From positions 1-64,000 of the forward strand of contig CAVPHW010000025.1 in assembly GCA_963704835.1 (NCBI GenBank): a stretch of 64,000 nt of DNA. Direction: 5' to 3'. Shown here in pieces: positions 36,581-47,035 of this stretch. A program made the position numbers and the translations under genes. Position 1 is the stretch's first letter, and each line of letters begins with the position of its first letter. Origin of the DNA: GCA-2746605 sp963704835 (GTDB lineage: Bacteria; Bacteroidota; Ignavibacteria; Ignavibacteriales; Melioribacteraceae). The notes beneath the pieces were generated by a model, which was given only the letters and a program-made list of their open reading frames with translations, had not been told where the DNA came from and did not search any database.

Positions 36581-36919
36581 TTAAACTGCACTTTCACCAG
36601 ATTCTTCAGTTCTAATTCTGATTGCATCTTCAACTGGAATAATGAATATTTTTCCATCTCCAATTTTTCCAGTTTTACCAATTTTAATTATTATTTCAAT
36701 TGCTTTTTCCACCAATTCGTCTGGACAGATAAGTTCAACTTTTATTTTTGGAACAAATTCTAAATTGTACTCCGAACCGCGATAAATTTCTTTATGCCCT
36801 TTTTGTCTACCATAACCTCTAACTTCCGTTACGGTAATACCAGCAAAACCTGCTTCTTGAAGTTCGCTATGTAGATCTTCAAGTTTGCTTGGTCTTATGA
36901 TTGCTTCAACTTTTTTCAT
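36581..36919 (-). CDS. glnK: nitrogen regulatory P-II protein
   Basis: A 112-residue P-II trimer subunit. EAIIRPSKLEDLHSELQEAG is the start, and the T-loop GRQKGHKEIYRGSEYNLEF holds Tyr51, the uridylylation site in enterobacteria. The C-terminal signature GKIGDGKIFIIPVEDAIRIRT completes it. It senses ATP/ADP and 2-oxoglutarate. Its place directly upstream of amtB favours the name glnK over glnB. The ATG is preceded by AGGAG. Confidence 0.96.
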   Translation of the reverse strand: MKKVEAIIRPSKLEDLHSELQEAGFAGITVTEVRGYGRQKGHKEIYRGSEYNLEFVPKIKVELICPDELVEKAIEIIIKIGKTGKIGDGKIFIIPVEDAIRIRTEESGESAV

Positions 36920-37164
36920 TCACTTCTCCTTTTTATGGTAAAATTCAATTAAATGCTTATAATATTCGTAACATTTCATCTATTGACTTATTTTATAAGT
37001 TAAAGAGTGTAAATATATAAAATAAATATGGGTTGTCAAGAGTTTTGACTAATTTTTATAAAATATTTTGATAATAATCGATATTAGTAAGAATTAGCTG
37101 GTTATCTAAAGGCAAGATTTCTAAGTTTTATCTTTCAGTAAATTGAGTGGTTGGGTTACGGGAA
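36920..37164. other. intergenic region upstream of glnK
   Basis: About 245 AT-rich bases between the P-II gene and the dodecin terminator. It should hold the glnK-amtB promoter. No operator or riboswitch could be recognised; in particular no sigma-54-like GG-N10-GC pair was convincing. Confidence 0.45.
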
Positions 37165-37190
37165 ATAAAAAAGCCATCAAAATGATGGCT
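37165..37190 (-). terminator. rho-independent terminator of the dodecin operon
   Basis: The stem AGCCATCA / TGATGGCT with a three-base loop is followed on the minus strand by six T. It lies 30 bases after the dodecin stop. Confidence 0.88.
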
Positions 37191-37219
37191 AAAATAATAA
37201 TTCAAGAAGTTTCTGCGAG

Positions 37220-37435
37220 TTATTCTACTGTAAAAGCCAATTTAACATTTGCCTTATACTGAACAATTTTTCCACCATCAACTTTTGCACTATGTTTTAT
37301 AACTTCAACACCTGTAATTCCCTTAATTGATTTGGAAGCTTTTGCAACAGCTTGAGCAACTGCATCTTCAAAACTCTTTTCTGAAATACCAATAATTTCT
37401 ACAACTTTAATTGCACCTGAACTAATGTTTGCCAT
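37220..37435 (-). CDS. dodecin family flavin-binding protein
   Basis: A 71-residue dodecin. VVEIIGISEKSFEDAVAQAV and KSIKGITGVEVIKHSAKVDGG are the family blocks, and it ends VQYKANVKLAFTVE. The typical Trp of archaeal and some bacterial dodecins (in the WFEV-type segment) is replaced by a GVEVIKH sequence, so flavin stacking may differ. Dodecins form hollow dodecamers that store or buffer flavins or CoA. It is twelve bases after htpX on the same strand, with AAAGGAG before the ATG. Confidence 0.93.
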   Translation of the reverse strand: MANISSGAIKVVEIIGISEKSFEDAVAQAVAKASKSIKGITGVEVIKHSAKVDGGKIVQYKANVKLAFTVE

Positions 37436-37447
37436 GTTCTTCTCCTT

Positions 37448-38281
37448 TTATTTGTTAATTTTTTGCCCTGCAATTTCTTCTAATCTTCGTATTCTTTCTT
37501 CTGTTGCCGGATGTGTTGAAAACAATTTCTGCATTCCTCCAAAAAATGGATTAATGATGAACATATGGGAATCTGATTCCCTTCCTGTTCTCATTGGAAT
37601 TTGTTGAACTCCCATTTGCAACTTATAAAGAGCTGTTGCAAGTCCTAATGGTTTGCCGCTTAATTCTGCACCATCCCTATCTGCAGCATATTCTCTCACT
37701 CGCGAAATTGCCATTTTTATAATCATTCCACCAATTGGGGCAGCAATCATCATGGCAATACCCAACAATGGGTTGTCTCTTCTATCACTACCAAAACCAA
37801 CAAAATGAGCCAAAGTAGCAAGTGCACCAGCAAATGTTGAAGCAACAGCACTAGTTAGAATATCTCTATTCTTAACATGAGCTAATTCATGAGCCATTAC
37901 ACCTTTTAACTCGTCAGTATTTAAGATTCTTAATATTCCTTGGGATGCAGCTACTGCGGCATGACTGGGATTTCTTCCCGTTGCAAATGCATTTGGTGTA
38001 GCTTCCGGTGTTATAAATACTTTGGGCATTGGTAAATTTGCCTTGGCCGCCAATTCTCCAACAAGTTCGTATAACCCACTTGGATGACCAGCTTGAATTT
38101 CCCCTGCTTTGTATCTCTTAAGAACCATTTTATCACTAAACCAGTAACTGTAAAAATTCATTCCTCCAGCCATTAGTAGTGCTATTAAGGTTCCTGTTCT
38201 TCCACCTAAGATTCCTCCAACCCAAACAAGTATAAGGGTTAGAGTCATCATTAATAAAAATGTTCTAAATCCACTTTTCAT
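37448..38281 (-). CDS. htpX: membrane zinc metalloprotease HtpX
   Basis: A 277-residue M48B protease involved in membrane-protein quality control. Two N-terminal helices (FLLMMTLTLILVWVGGI and TGTLIALLMAGGMNFY) precede the VMAHELAHVKNRD zinc motif (HELAH, about residue 130). Another hydrophobic stretch follows (ILTSAVASTFAGALATLAHFVG), and REYAADRDGAELSG supplies the third zinc ligand. ATG 38281 is preferred because family members begin there. It lies seven bases after the stop of the DUF937 gene, implying coupling. Confidence 0.95.
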   Translation of the reverse strand: MKSGFRTFLLMMTLTLILVWVGGILGGRTGTLIALLMAGGMNFYSYWFSDKMVLKRYKAGEIQAGHPSGLYELVGELAAKANLPMPKVFITPEATPNAFATGRNPSHAAVAASQGILRILNTDELKGVMAHELAHVKNRDILTSAVASTFAGALATLAHFVGFGSDRRDNPLLGIAMMIAAPIGGMIIKMAISRVREYAADRDGAELSGKPLGLATALYKLQMGVQQIPMRTGRESDSHMFIINPFFGGMQKLFSTHPATEERIRRLEEIAGQKINK

Positions 38282-38288
38282 AATACAC

Positions 38289-38881
38289 CTACTTTTTTCC
38301 ACCTAATAAACTTCCAAGTAATCCGCCTAATAATCCGCCGCCACCTTTTGATGACGAAGAACCGCCACCTAATCCACTCATTAAAAATCCAGCAACATCA
38401 TCTAAAACACTTCCATCACCATCTTGATCCAATAAGGATGCAATACCACTAACACCAGCTTCCGCTATCTTTTTGTTTTGTTAAATATCCCAAAACTAAT
38501 GGAGCTAACATTGGAATTATCTTAGCTGCCGTTCCACTATCCATATTAAATTGTTTTCCAAATAAATTTGAAGCTTGAAGTCCAGCCTCTCCTAATAAAC
38601 CACCCAAGCGCTGGATCTGGATTTGAATCCTGAGCTTTGCTTGAAAACAGACCACTAATATCATCCAAAACATTAGAACTGCCATATTTGTTTAAGATAT
38701 GTTCAACTCTTGCTTCACCACCATGATTATCTTTTTGTTTTTTTAATCCGCCTAAAATCATTGGCAAAACTTGTGGTATAATTGCGCCGGCTGTTTTACT
38801 GTCAATTCCCAAGCTAGATGATAATTGATCTGTAACTTGAGATCCCATTGATCCCATAAAATCGTCTAAAAAACTTCCCAT
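38289..38881 (-). pseudogene. DUF937 protein, two +1 frameshifts
   Basis: Three frames make one DUF937 protein. Frame 1 (ATG 38881, preceded by GAGGAG) gives GSFLDDFMGSMGSQVTDQ, AGAIIPQVLPMILGGLKKQ and QDSNPDPAL. Frame 2 gives GGLLGEAGLQASNLFGKQF and AKIIPMLAPLVLGYLTKQ. Frame 3 gives KIAEAGVSGIASLLDQDGDGS, VLDDVAGFLMSGLGGG and a Gly-rich end with GGLLGSLLGGKK. Removing one G of three (38603-38605) and one A of five (38470-38474, + coordinates) restores 197 residues. The 593-base span is a multiple of three plus two. Function unknown; operon with htpX. Confidence 0.85.
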
Positions 38882-39020
38882 TTCTCCTCTTAATTTAAAT
38901 ATTAATTGTTTCACAATATAAAATAAATCTTAAACAATGTAAAACTAATTTAAGAACTAACTTATTATATATTAAGATATTTAGATCGTTTTATTTGTTG
39001 AAAGTGAGAAGAATATTAAG

Positions 39021-39110
39021 CTAATTTTTAGGATTTTCTTCATACCATCCAAGTTTGTTTAACACACCTTTGGAATAAACATCATCCCAGTGTGTTTGTT
39101 TATCATTCAA
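39021..39110 (-). pseudogene. N-terminal remnant of a SAM-dependent methyltransferase
   Basis: A 29-codon frame reads KQTHWDDVYSKGVLNKLGWYE and ends after ENPKN. W-D-x-x-Y and LGWYE-x-x-P are the usual opening of small class I methyltransferases (about 200 residues). The rest is gone. It lies just beyond the metal island and may mark the edge of an insertion or deletion. Confidence 0.6.
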
Positions 39111-39169
39111 TTTTTATTCCCATCTTTATTTTTCGACACCAATACCACCTTCACTAAATAACTAATTAA

Positions 39170-39978
39170 CTAAAGATTCCATTTTGCCAATTTCAATATT
39201 CTAAAAGAACCGTTTATAACAATTGTAAATATTATAGCACCTATTATTAGATCGGGAATCTTTGAATTTAATAAGCTTACAAAAATGGCCGCGACAATTA
39301 CTCCACTATTTACTATAATATCATTCGAAGTAAATATCATACTTGCTTGCATATGTGCCTCTTTGCTTTTAGTTTTCTGCAAAAGTAATAATGACACAAT
39401 GTTTCCAGCCAAGAGCTAAAACCGATACTACAATCATGGTTAAAAAATCTGGGACATCTTCAAAACCAACAAACCTTCTTATTACTTCAATAAAGCCTAA
39501 AACCGCAAGCGAGAATTGAAAATACCCAGCAATTTTTGCAACATATTTTTTTCTTCGAAACTGCTTTCCCCACAGCAAGCAAACTTAAACCATAAACTGC
39601 CGCATCAGCAAACATATCCAGGGAATCTGCCACAAGTCCCATTGATTTAGAAATTATTCCAGTTAACATTTCAATTACAAAAAATCCAAAATTTATTACC
39701 AGAACAGTCCACAATATTTTTTTGTGATTTGATTCTTCAGCATTTATATTTTCTATTTCATCAATTTCTTCACTTTCAATAAGATTAGAATTCAGTTTAA
39801 GTTCATTGATGCTTTGTGTAATTTCATCTTCCTTAGCATTATGATAAACAGCGAGAAGTCTTCCAGGAATATCAAATTCTAACTTAGATATCCCTGGAAT
39901 GTTTGCCAATTTCATTCTAATCATCTGTTCTTCAGAGGGACAATCCATTTTTTCTATTTTGTATTCGGATTTTATCAT
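39170..39978 (-). pseudogene. CDF-type cation exporter with N-terminal metal-binding-like domain, two +1 frameshifts
   Basis: Frame 1 has an HMA-like domain with a CPSEEQ motif, then helices KILWTVLVINFGFFVIEML and the MGLVADSLDMFADAAVYGLSL metal site (Asp residues of helix 2). Frame 2 has KKYVAKIAGYFQFSLAVLGFIEVIRRF. Frame 3 has AGNIVSLLLLQKTKSKEAHM, IFTSNDIIVNSGVIVAAIF and KIPDLIIGAIIF. Removing one A of seven (39546-39552) and one C of CC (39409-39410, + coordinates) restores about 268 residues. The span of 809 bases is a multiple of three plus two. It lies 41 bases after the czcA-like gene. Confidence 0.85.
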
Positions 39979-40019
39979 AGTTATTTACTTTATAGTTATA
40001 ATTAATATAAAACTTAAAT

Positions 40020-43000
40020 TTACAATATTTCCTTTATTGATTTTACAGAAAACCACTTATACAATGCTGGCAGCACAAGCAGAGTAAGAATGGTTGATGT
40101 AAACAATCCGCCGATTACAACTGTTGCAAGAGGACGCTGAACTTCGCTTCCTGTTCCCACAGCAAACAATAATGGAATGAGTCCAAGCGCCGTTGTAATT
40201 GCCGTCATCAACACCGGTCTTACTCTCAGCATTGCTCCTTTTACTGAAGCTTCATCAATCGTTACTCCTTCACGAAGAAGTTGATTAAAATATGTTACCA
40301 GTATCATTCCGTTTTCTAACGCGATACCAAACAGCGCAATAAATCCGACTGAAGAAGGAACGGAAAGATTTTGCCCGGTAATCCAGAGTCCGACAACTCC
40401 ACCGACAAGAGCGAGAGGAATATTCAATAAAATTAACAAAGAATTTTTTATAGAACTAAAATTAAAAAACAGAAGCAAAAATATTAATAAGAGTGTAATC
40501 GGAATAACGACCGCAAATCGCGCGTTAGCTTCCTGCTGAAGTTTAAACTGACCGCCCCACGTAACAAGATAACCCGGAGGAAGTTTGATATTTTCTTCAA
40601 TTACTTTTTGTCCTTCTTCCACAAACGAGCCGATATCTCTTCCGCTTACGTTTGCCTGTATTGTAATAAACCTTTGATTATTTTCTCGGGTTATTTGTCT
40701 TGGCCCAACAACTTCTTCAATTGAAGCAAGCTGGCTTAAAGGAATTTTTGTTCCATCCGGCGACTGAATTAATATTTGCCCGATTGCATTCGGTGTAGTT
40801 CTATATTCCGGTTCGAAGCGGACGAGAATATCAAATCTTTTTATCCCTTCAAATATTTGTCCCGCTGTTTCGCCGCCAACCGCAGTTCTTATTACTTGCT
40901 GCACGTCTTCAACGTTTACGCCGTAACGAGCTATATCGTGGCGGTTAACAACAATTCTTAACTGCGGTGTTCCGCTTACTTGATCAACCTGAATATCTTC
41001 AGCGCCTTTTACTTTTCTTATCACAGAAGCAATTTCTTCAGCTTTGGTTTTCAGTTTATCGAGATCATCGCCGAATAATTTTATGGCAAGCTCTGCTCTC
41101 ACGCCTTCGAGCAATTCATCAACAGTCATTTGTATAGGCTGAGTGAAGTTTGTTAAAGCTCCCGGCACTTCGCCGAATTCTTCACGGATAATTTCCTCAA
41201 GTTCCGATTGAGTCATATCTCGCCGCCATTCATCTTTTGGTTTTAAGATGATATACATCTCAGCGCTGTTTATCGGATCTGTATGTGCGCCAACCTCGCC
41301 GCGTCCAATTCTTGTAACAACATTCGCAACTTCTTTAATTTTCATTAATCTTCTTTCGGCGATTAATGTTAACCGTGTGCTTTCTGTTAATGAAATTGAA
41401 GGAGCCATTGACATTCTTAAAACTAAAGTTCCTTCCTGCAAAGTCGGTGTAAATTCAGAACCAAGCCGGGGAAAAATTATTGCTCCGAATATCATAATTA
41501 TTGAAGCTAATATTACCGCAGCTATTCTTCTTTTAATAAAAAACTTAACAATAGGCTCATAAACTTTCTGCAGTTGTCGTACTATCCAAATTTCTTGATT
41601 GCCTTTTTTATCTTCAGATACTTTTTTTCTTTTCTTCATTAAAAAGGAAGAAAGAACCGGCGCAATAAGAACGGCAAATATTAATGAGCCGAGCATTGCA
41701 AACGTTATTGTGTATGCAAGCGGTCCAAAAGTTTTTCCTTCAACTCCCTGCAATGTAAAAAGAGGAATGAATACAACAATAATTATTGCTATCGCAAAAG
41801 TTATTGGCTGAACAACTTCTTTACCCGCTCTTGAAACAATATGAATAAAGGATTCATCGGCAGAAGATTCACGTTTTATTCTATCCACATTTTCAACAAG
41901 CACAATACTCGCATCCACCATCATTCCAATTGCAATTGCGAGTCCGCCGAAAGACATTAAGATTAATTGAAATATCAAAATAGCTCATCCCAATAAACGC
42001 AAACAAAATAGAGAACGGAATTGAAAGAGCCACAACCAGACTCGGTCTAATTGAACCCATAAAAAACATAAGAACAATAACCACCAAAATAATTCCCTGC
42101 CAAAGAGCATCGGTTACCGTTGATACGGCAGATTGAACGAGTGACTTCTGCTCATAATAAGGAACTATGTTGATTCCTTCGGGAAGAATTTTATTTATTT
42201 CTTTCAACTTTTGTTCAACACGACCAATAACAGTTGAAGAATTTGTTCCGTAAAGTTTTACAACCATCCCTGAAACAACTTCTCTGATTCCGCCCTGTGT
42301 TTGAACACCGCGCCTTACAGCACCGCCTATTTTTACATCCGCAAGCTGCTTAAGATAGATTGGTGTTCCATCTTCTGATTTTATTATTATGTTATTTATA
42401 TCTTCAATTGTTTGTGTTAACCCCACAGAACGCACAACAAATTCCTCAGCATCTTTTTCAATAAACTGCGCGCCTACATTTAAGTTGTTTGCTTTTATCT
42501 TTTCGACTAGATCATTTATTGTTACATCGTAACGGAGCAAAGCACTGGGATCGACAACCACCTGGAATTGTTTTTCATAACCGCCGATTCCCAAAACTTC
42601 CGTTACTCCGGGAACCGTTTGAAGCTGGAATTTTATAAGCCAGTCTTGAATGGAACGCAGTTCTTCGAGCGAATATTTTCCGGTCGTGTCGTCGAGATAA
42701 TAAAAAAGAATTAAGCCCATTCCGGTGGAAATTGGTCCCATTTGCGGATCTCCAAAACCCTCCGGTATTTGTTCTCGTGCTTCCGTCAATCTTTCATTTA
42801 CTAACTGCCGTGCAAAATAAATATCGGTTCCATCTTCAAAATAAATATTAACCACAGACAAACCAAAATTGGAAACCGATCTGATCGTTTTAAGATTTGG
42901 CAGTCCATTCATTGTAACTTCAACCGGGTAGGTAACATATTTTTCTACTTCCTCCGGAGCCAATCCTTCGGTAGTTGTAAACACTTGAACCAGTGAAGGT

Positions 43001-43125
43001 GAAACATCGGGGAATGCATCTACCGGAAGATTTTTATAGCTAAGATATCCGGCAGCCATAATTATTATTCCTAAAACAATTATCAGCAGTCTGTTCTTAA
43101 GTGCAAAATCAATAATCTTTTTCAT
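40020..43125 (-). pseudogene. CzcA-type heavy-metal RND efflux pump, one +1 frameshift
   Basis: The first frame starts KKIIDFALKNRLLIIVLGI and carries DAFPDVSPSLVQVFT, VEKYVTYPVE and the IGMSYFDISINL helix. The second continues MSFGGLAIAIGMMVDASIVLVENVDR with the proton-relay Asp (in two blocks), GSEFTPTLQEGTL, GRGEVGAHTDPINSAEMY and the C-terminal helices. Removing one A of AA (41957-41958, + coordinates) restores about 1034 residues, as expected for a trimeric inner-membrane proton antiporter. GGAG precedes ATG 43125. The GRGEVGAHTDP segment is more CzcA- than CusA-like; metal uncertain. Confidence 0.9.
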
Positions 43126-43141
43126 TTTAATTTCTCCAATC

Positions 43142-44085
43142 TTAATGTTCATGTCCGCCGCCGAAAGATTCTTTTAACACTTCGGCTTTGAGTGTGAATG
43201 CTCCTTTAGATACATATTGCTGACCAGCTTTTAGTCCGGAAAGTATTTCTACATTCTCATCATTTTCTTTCCCAACTTTTACTATCTGCGGAACAAAACC
43301 ATCTGCTTCTTTCACGAACACTACCGGTTCATCATCAATCGTTTGAAGTGCATTTTTTTCAATAACAACCGGAGCTTTTGTTTCACTCACATAAACTTTT
43401 GCGGTTACAAACATTCCCGGGTCGCCACTTGCCGCTTCTGTTATTTAAGATAACTCTTGCTGAAGCTGTTCTTGTTTTTTCATCTACAATTGGGCTCAGG
43501 TATGATATTTTGCCATTCTTTTCTAAATCCATTGAACCGATAGAGACTTTTGCAGTTTGACCAACTCTGATTTTATCTAGGTCTTTTTGATAAACGCTAA
43601 AGATCGCCCAAACACTTTCGAGATTAGCAATTGTAAATGCATGAGCTTCGTTACCTATTAACTCACCTTGGGTCATATGCATTTCTATTATAGTGCCGTC
43701 AATCAGAGATTGAACCTCATAAGTCGTTAAGCTCTCATTGCTTTCGATTACTGCAAGCACTTCTCCTTTGCTTACTTTTTCCCCGACAGTTTTATTTACA
43801 TTTTGAACGATGCCGGAAAATCTCGGAACTATGTGAGAAATTTTTGACGGTTCAGCTATTATTTCGCCGGTTAAATCAATATGATTTTTTATTACTCCCG
43901 GTCCTGCTTCTTTAACTTCAATTCCGAATTCTTTCATCACTTCATCGCTAAGTTTTATTACTTCGAAATGTCTCTTCAGTTTCGTTTTGTTCTTCTGTAT
44001 GACCTGAATCATCAATATGCCCATCAGAACATCCAACTATAAAAACCATCAAAACTGATACAAGAAATAATGCTATTAATTTCAT
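43142..44085 (-). pseudogene. CzcB/CusB-type periplasmic adaptor lipoprotein, two +1 frameshifts
   Basis: ATG 44085 starts a lipoprotein signal (LIALFLVSVLMVFIVGC) that runs HIDDSGHTEEQNETEETF before the frame shifts near 43966-43968. The second frame has FGIEVKEAGPGVIKNHIDLTG, VGEKVSKGEVLAVIESNES (lipoyl-like) and VWAIFSVYQKDLDKI, ending ILNNRSGKWRPG. After a second shift (43414-43418) it continues MFVTAKVYVSETKAPVV and ends GGGHEH, a His-rich tail. The span of 944 bases is a multiple of three plus two. It links pump and outer-membrane channel. Confidence 0.87.
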
Positions 44086-44108
44086 CTGTGTTACTCCAAT
44101 TTTCTTTT

Positions 44109-45375
44109 TCATTTTATAAATGTCTTCCCCGTTAGGCTCTCTAATTCTATCAAGGATTTGTAATAATCTGACAACTCAAGCAAGTATTGTGCTTCGGTAT
44201 CAAACAAAGTTCTTTGCGCGTCAAGCAGATCAATAAATGCAAACCTTCCCTGCAAATAACCCTGTCGTGTTATATCATAAGCGTTTTCAGATTCGGGGAT
44301 AATTTCTTCTTTCAAACTTGCAGCATTATTGTAAGCGCTTAATAAATTATTGAAAGAGGAATTTATTGTTGAAATAACTGAAAGGATGCGTGCGTTTTTT
44401 ATTTCATCAACCTGCTTTAATAAAATTTCCGCAGATTGAACGTTGCCCTGGTTTCGGTTAAAGAAAGGGAGAGGCATTGAAACTCCTGCAACAAAAGAAT
44501 TTGTTTTAAGTTCGTTCAAATATCTCACACCGCCGCTTACGGTTAAATCCTGTACCGCTTGCGATTTTTCAAGTTCAAGCTTTGCCGCTCTTAAATCTCT
44601 TTCGTTCTCAATTATCTTGATGAGCGGGATTTCTTCTAAGCCAGCAATTACATCTTCTCTATCAGGCGGTGAATACAATCTTTTCATACAAATCAATTTC
44701 CGGCTCAAATTGTTTTGCAGTTGTTCCCAGTAAAGAGTTTAAAGTTGATGAAGCCGATAACGATTGTCTCTGCAGCCTGTCTAATTCAATACGACTGTTA
44801 ATTAAAGCTACTTTTACTTTTGATTCTTCAGCCGGTGAAGTTCTTCCTGCTTTAACACGTTTTGTTATTGTGCCTAGAATTTCTTCATTTAATTTTATGA
44901 ATTGTTTTTGCAGCTCAATCTGTTTTGATATTTTATACAGATTAAAAAAGATCTCTTTTACGTTCGAAATCAATTCTAATTTCCTAAGTTCAAGTTCTCC
45001 CTTTGCGGAAGTAACTTCACTTTCGGCAAGATCAATTCTGCTGCTTCTCTTTCCGCCAAGTTCAAAAAGCTGACTTGCGGATAAAGTAAATTCGCTCCCT
45101 TTTAATCCGCTTAAGTCTTTTCCGCCGAGAAAATTTTCGGCTTCAAAAGCCGCTTCGGGATTAGGAATAAGCCCTGCTTGTAATTTTTGTTTCTCCAACG
45201 ATTCAATCTCATATTCATAAACCGTTAGATTTGGATTATTTTTCAACGCAGTTTCAACTGCTTCATTTAATGTTATTTTTTGATTCTCTATTTCTAATGA
45301 ATCATTCGCTTGCTGGGCTGAAGTTAAAAAAACGGCGCCGCATAACAAGAGAATTAATACACTTCTAAAGGGCAT
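44109..45375 (-). pseudogene. TolC/CusC-type outer-membrane efflux protein, one +1 frameshift
   Basis: The first frame has a signal peptide (VLILLLCGAVFLTSAQ), ITLNEAVETALKNNPNLTVYE and KQKLQAGLIPNPEAAFEAEN. The second frame has PPDREDVIAGLEEIPLIKI, VAGVSMPLPFFNRNQG, and the second outer-membrane-efflux repeat AYDITRQGYLQGRFAFIDLLDAQRTLF (in part). Removing one A of AA (44672-44673, + coordinates) restores YEKIVSPPDR. The 1267-base span is a multiple of three plus one. First gene of the second CBA operon. Confidence 0.88.
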
Positions 45376-45442
45376 AAAGTCTCCTAAACTTATTCTTTCT
45401 TTTTTAGATATTATTTAAATGGATGTGTAACGGTATGTGGTA

Positions 45443-45880
45443 TTAAATAAGCAGTGTAACAGTTGAGTAATTCTGAAGTGTTTGGTTTAGTGGTTCTATA
45501 CTCCCAAATATATGTGAAAATATTTCTTTTTGATATAATCTTGGTAAGTATTGAATAAAATAATCAAAATTAATGGAGGGGCTAATTTTTTTATCTAATA
45601 AAAATTGATTGTCTTCAAAACAATTACTGTGGAGGCTAATATCGTTACAGTTATTATCTTGATAATTACTTGTAATATTAAGCTCGTTTTGGAAGTTGTT
45701 ATTTTTTTGAGAGGGATTTATACAATCAGAAGAATCATTAATATTCTCAATTGCAATGTGTCCATCTGTTCCATAGCAAAGCACATAATTATCCAACAAG
45801 TCATGAAAATATGTTACATGGCTTAGTAGTGCCAAGATTAAAAATATATTTATGATTTTATTTCTTCTAGCTAGATTCAA
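45443..45880 (-). CDS. small secreted protein upstream of the second CBA operon
   Basis: A 145-residue protein with an N-terminal signal or anchor (IINIFLILALLSHVTYF), then NYVLCYGTDGHIAIENIND and a Cys/Asn/Asp-rich segment, ending LQNYSTVTLLI. The LCxGxDGHxxIE motif and a hydrophobic C-terminal LLI recall small proteins found ahead of CzcCBA genes in related bacteria. Its four Cys and several His could bind metal. Family not firmly recognised. It lies 67 bases before the TolC-type gene. Confidence 0.6.
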   Translation of the reverse strand: MNLARRNKIINIFLILALLSHVTYFHDLLDNYVLCYGTDGHIAIENINDSSDCINPSQKNNNFQNELNITSNYQDNNCNDISLHSNCFEDNQFLLDKKISPSINFDYFIQYLPRLYQKEIFSHIFGSIEPLNQTLQNYSTVTLLI

Positions 45881-45978
45881 TGGAGCAACATTATTGATTT
45901 ATTATTAAGTACAAACATACCAACATTTGGGCAATTGTCCGAATATCGGTATGTTCTTTTCTTATGTAAGTATTTTTT

Positions 45979-46329
45979 CTATTTTTTATACTCATATCCA
46001 TATTTATCAAGATTTGCCTTTATATCTTCTAATGAATACTCTTTCATTTCCATACCACAAACAGGGCAATCATGGTATTCGTCAGCAAGAACATTCCAAT
46101 CCATTGGACATTCATAAATTTTACCATCATTATTTTTATCAATTGAAGCAACATCAATTACACCTTCTCTAACTAATTCTGAAGTTGCTTCACCAATTGA
46201 ATGCTCACTCATTTTTTTATCAGCTTTCATTTCCATTTTTTCTGCTACTTCCTCTTTCTTTTGCTCTGAACATGAGATAGTAACAAATGCTAATAACGAA
46301 ACTATTATCAAGATTAAACTACTTTTCAT
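45979..46329 (-). CDS. HMBD-domain lipoprotein
   Basis: A 116-residue lipoprotein: signal IIVSLLAFVTISC with lipobox Cys at about residue 20, then a charged, Met/Glu-rich linker (EKMEMKADKKMSEHS). The domain is SIDKNNDGKIYECPMDWNVL followed by HDCPVCGMEMKEYSLEDIKANL. CPM and CPVCGM are the heavy-metal-binding-domain (HMBD) ligands. It is a close relative of the 50412 protein, including the PMDWNV segment and C-terminal helix. Periplasmic Cu/Ag or Zn handling is inferred. The DKNNDGK segment is an EF-hand-like loop directly before the metal site. Confidence 0.82.
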   Translation of the reverse strand: MKSSLILIIVSLLAFVTISCSEQKKEEVAEKMEMKADKKMSEHSIGEATSELVREGVIDVASIDKNNDGKIYECPMDWNVLADEYHDCPVCGMEMKEYSLEDIKANLDKYGYEYKK

Positions 46330-46359
46330 AATTATACCCTTTTAAGTTTATGAGAAATT

Positions 46360-46869
46360 TTATTTCGAGTGTTTTGTCGATATTTCTTTTAAATCCATTC
46401 CGCATTTTGAACATTTGCCAGCTTTATCTTTGGGTGACTCACATTTCATTGGACAAGTAAAAACCTTACCATCATTATTTTTATCTACTTCAGTAAAATT
46501 TGCTTTTTCGGTGTTTGGGTGCTCTTGATGATTCATCTTTGAGTGATCCATTTTGCTATGATCCATCATTTTATGTTCAGATTCTTTAATGGATACTTCC
46601 TTAAGCTTCATTCCACATTTTGAACATTCTCCCGCCACATCTTTTCCGGCTTCACATTTCATTGGACATTCAAATATTTTACCATCTTTGTTTTTATCTA
46701 TCACACTATGGTCACTCATTTTTGCATCAACGTCTTTAGATGAACAACATTCACTTGTACATTTTTTTTCTGATTTATTTGTTTTAACTTCTTCCTGTCC
46801 AAAAGATGAACCAACAATAAATAAAATAGTCAATAGGGTTATTGGGAAAATATTAAATACATTTTTCAT
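46360..46869 (-). CDS. secreted protein with two HMBD repeats
   Basis: A 169-residue protein with a signal peptide (FPITLLTILFIVGSSFGQ; start ATG 46869 with AAAGGAG). A Cys-rich part KKCTSECCSSKDVD is followed by two nearly identical repeats: VIDKNKDGKIFECPMKCEAG...CSKCGMKLKEVSI and VDKNNDGKVFTCPMKCESP...CSKCGMDLKEIST. Between them is a His/Met-rich stretch with KMDHSKMNHQEH, a likely copper/silver-binding linker. Each repeat has a DKNxDG loop before CPM. It sits between the CusA and lipoprotein genes of the island. Confidence 0.85.
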   Translation of the reverse strand: MKNVFNIFPITLLTILFIVGSSFGQEEVKTNKSEKKCTSECCSSKDVDAKMSDHSVIDKNKDGKIFECPMKCEAGKDVAGECSKCGMKLKEVSIKESEHKMMDHSKMDHSKMNHQEHPNTEKANFTEVDKNNDGKVFTCPMKCESPKDKAGKCSKCGMDLKEISTKHSK

Positions 46870-47035
46870 TTTTACTTCTCCTTTTTTATTATAAAGAACA
46901 AACATCATTAAATTCATTTTTCAATTTATAAAATACAACTTATTTACAACAGCTATCTCTTTTCTCAGAATTTTAATATTTTCTTTCCTTTAAGTTTTGC
47001 GTATAGAATATCCGTTTCAAAAATCATTTAATCAA

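Noticed and set aside
45927..46172. Plus-strand frames of 60-81 codons over the HMBD lipoprotein gene
   Set aside because: They are shadows of the well-supported minus-strand gene.
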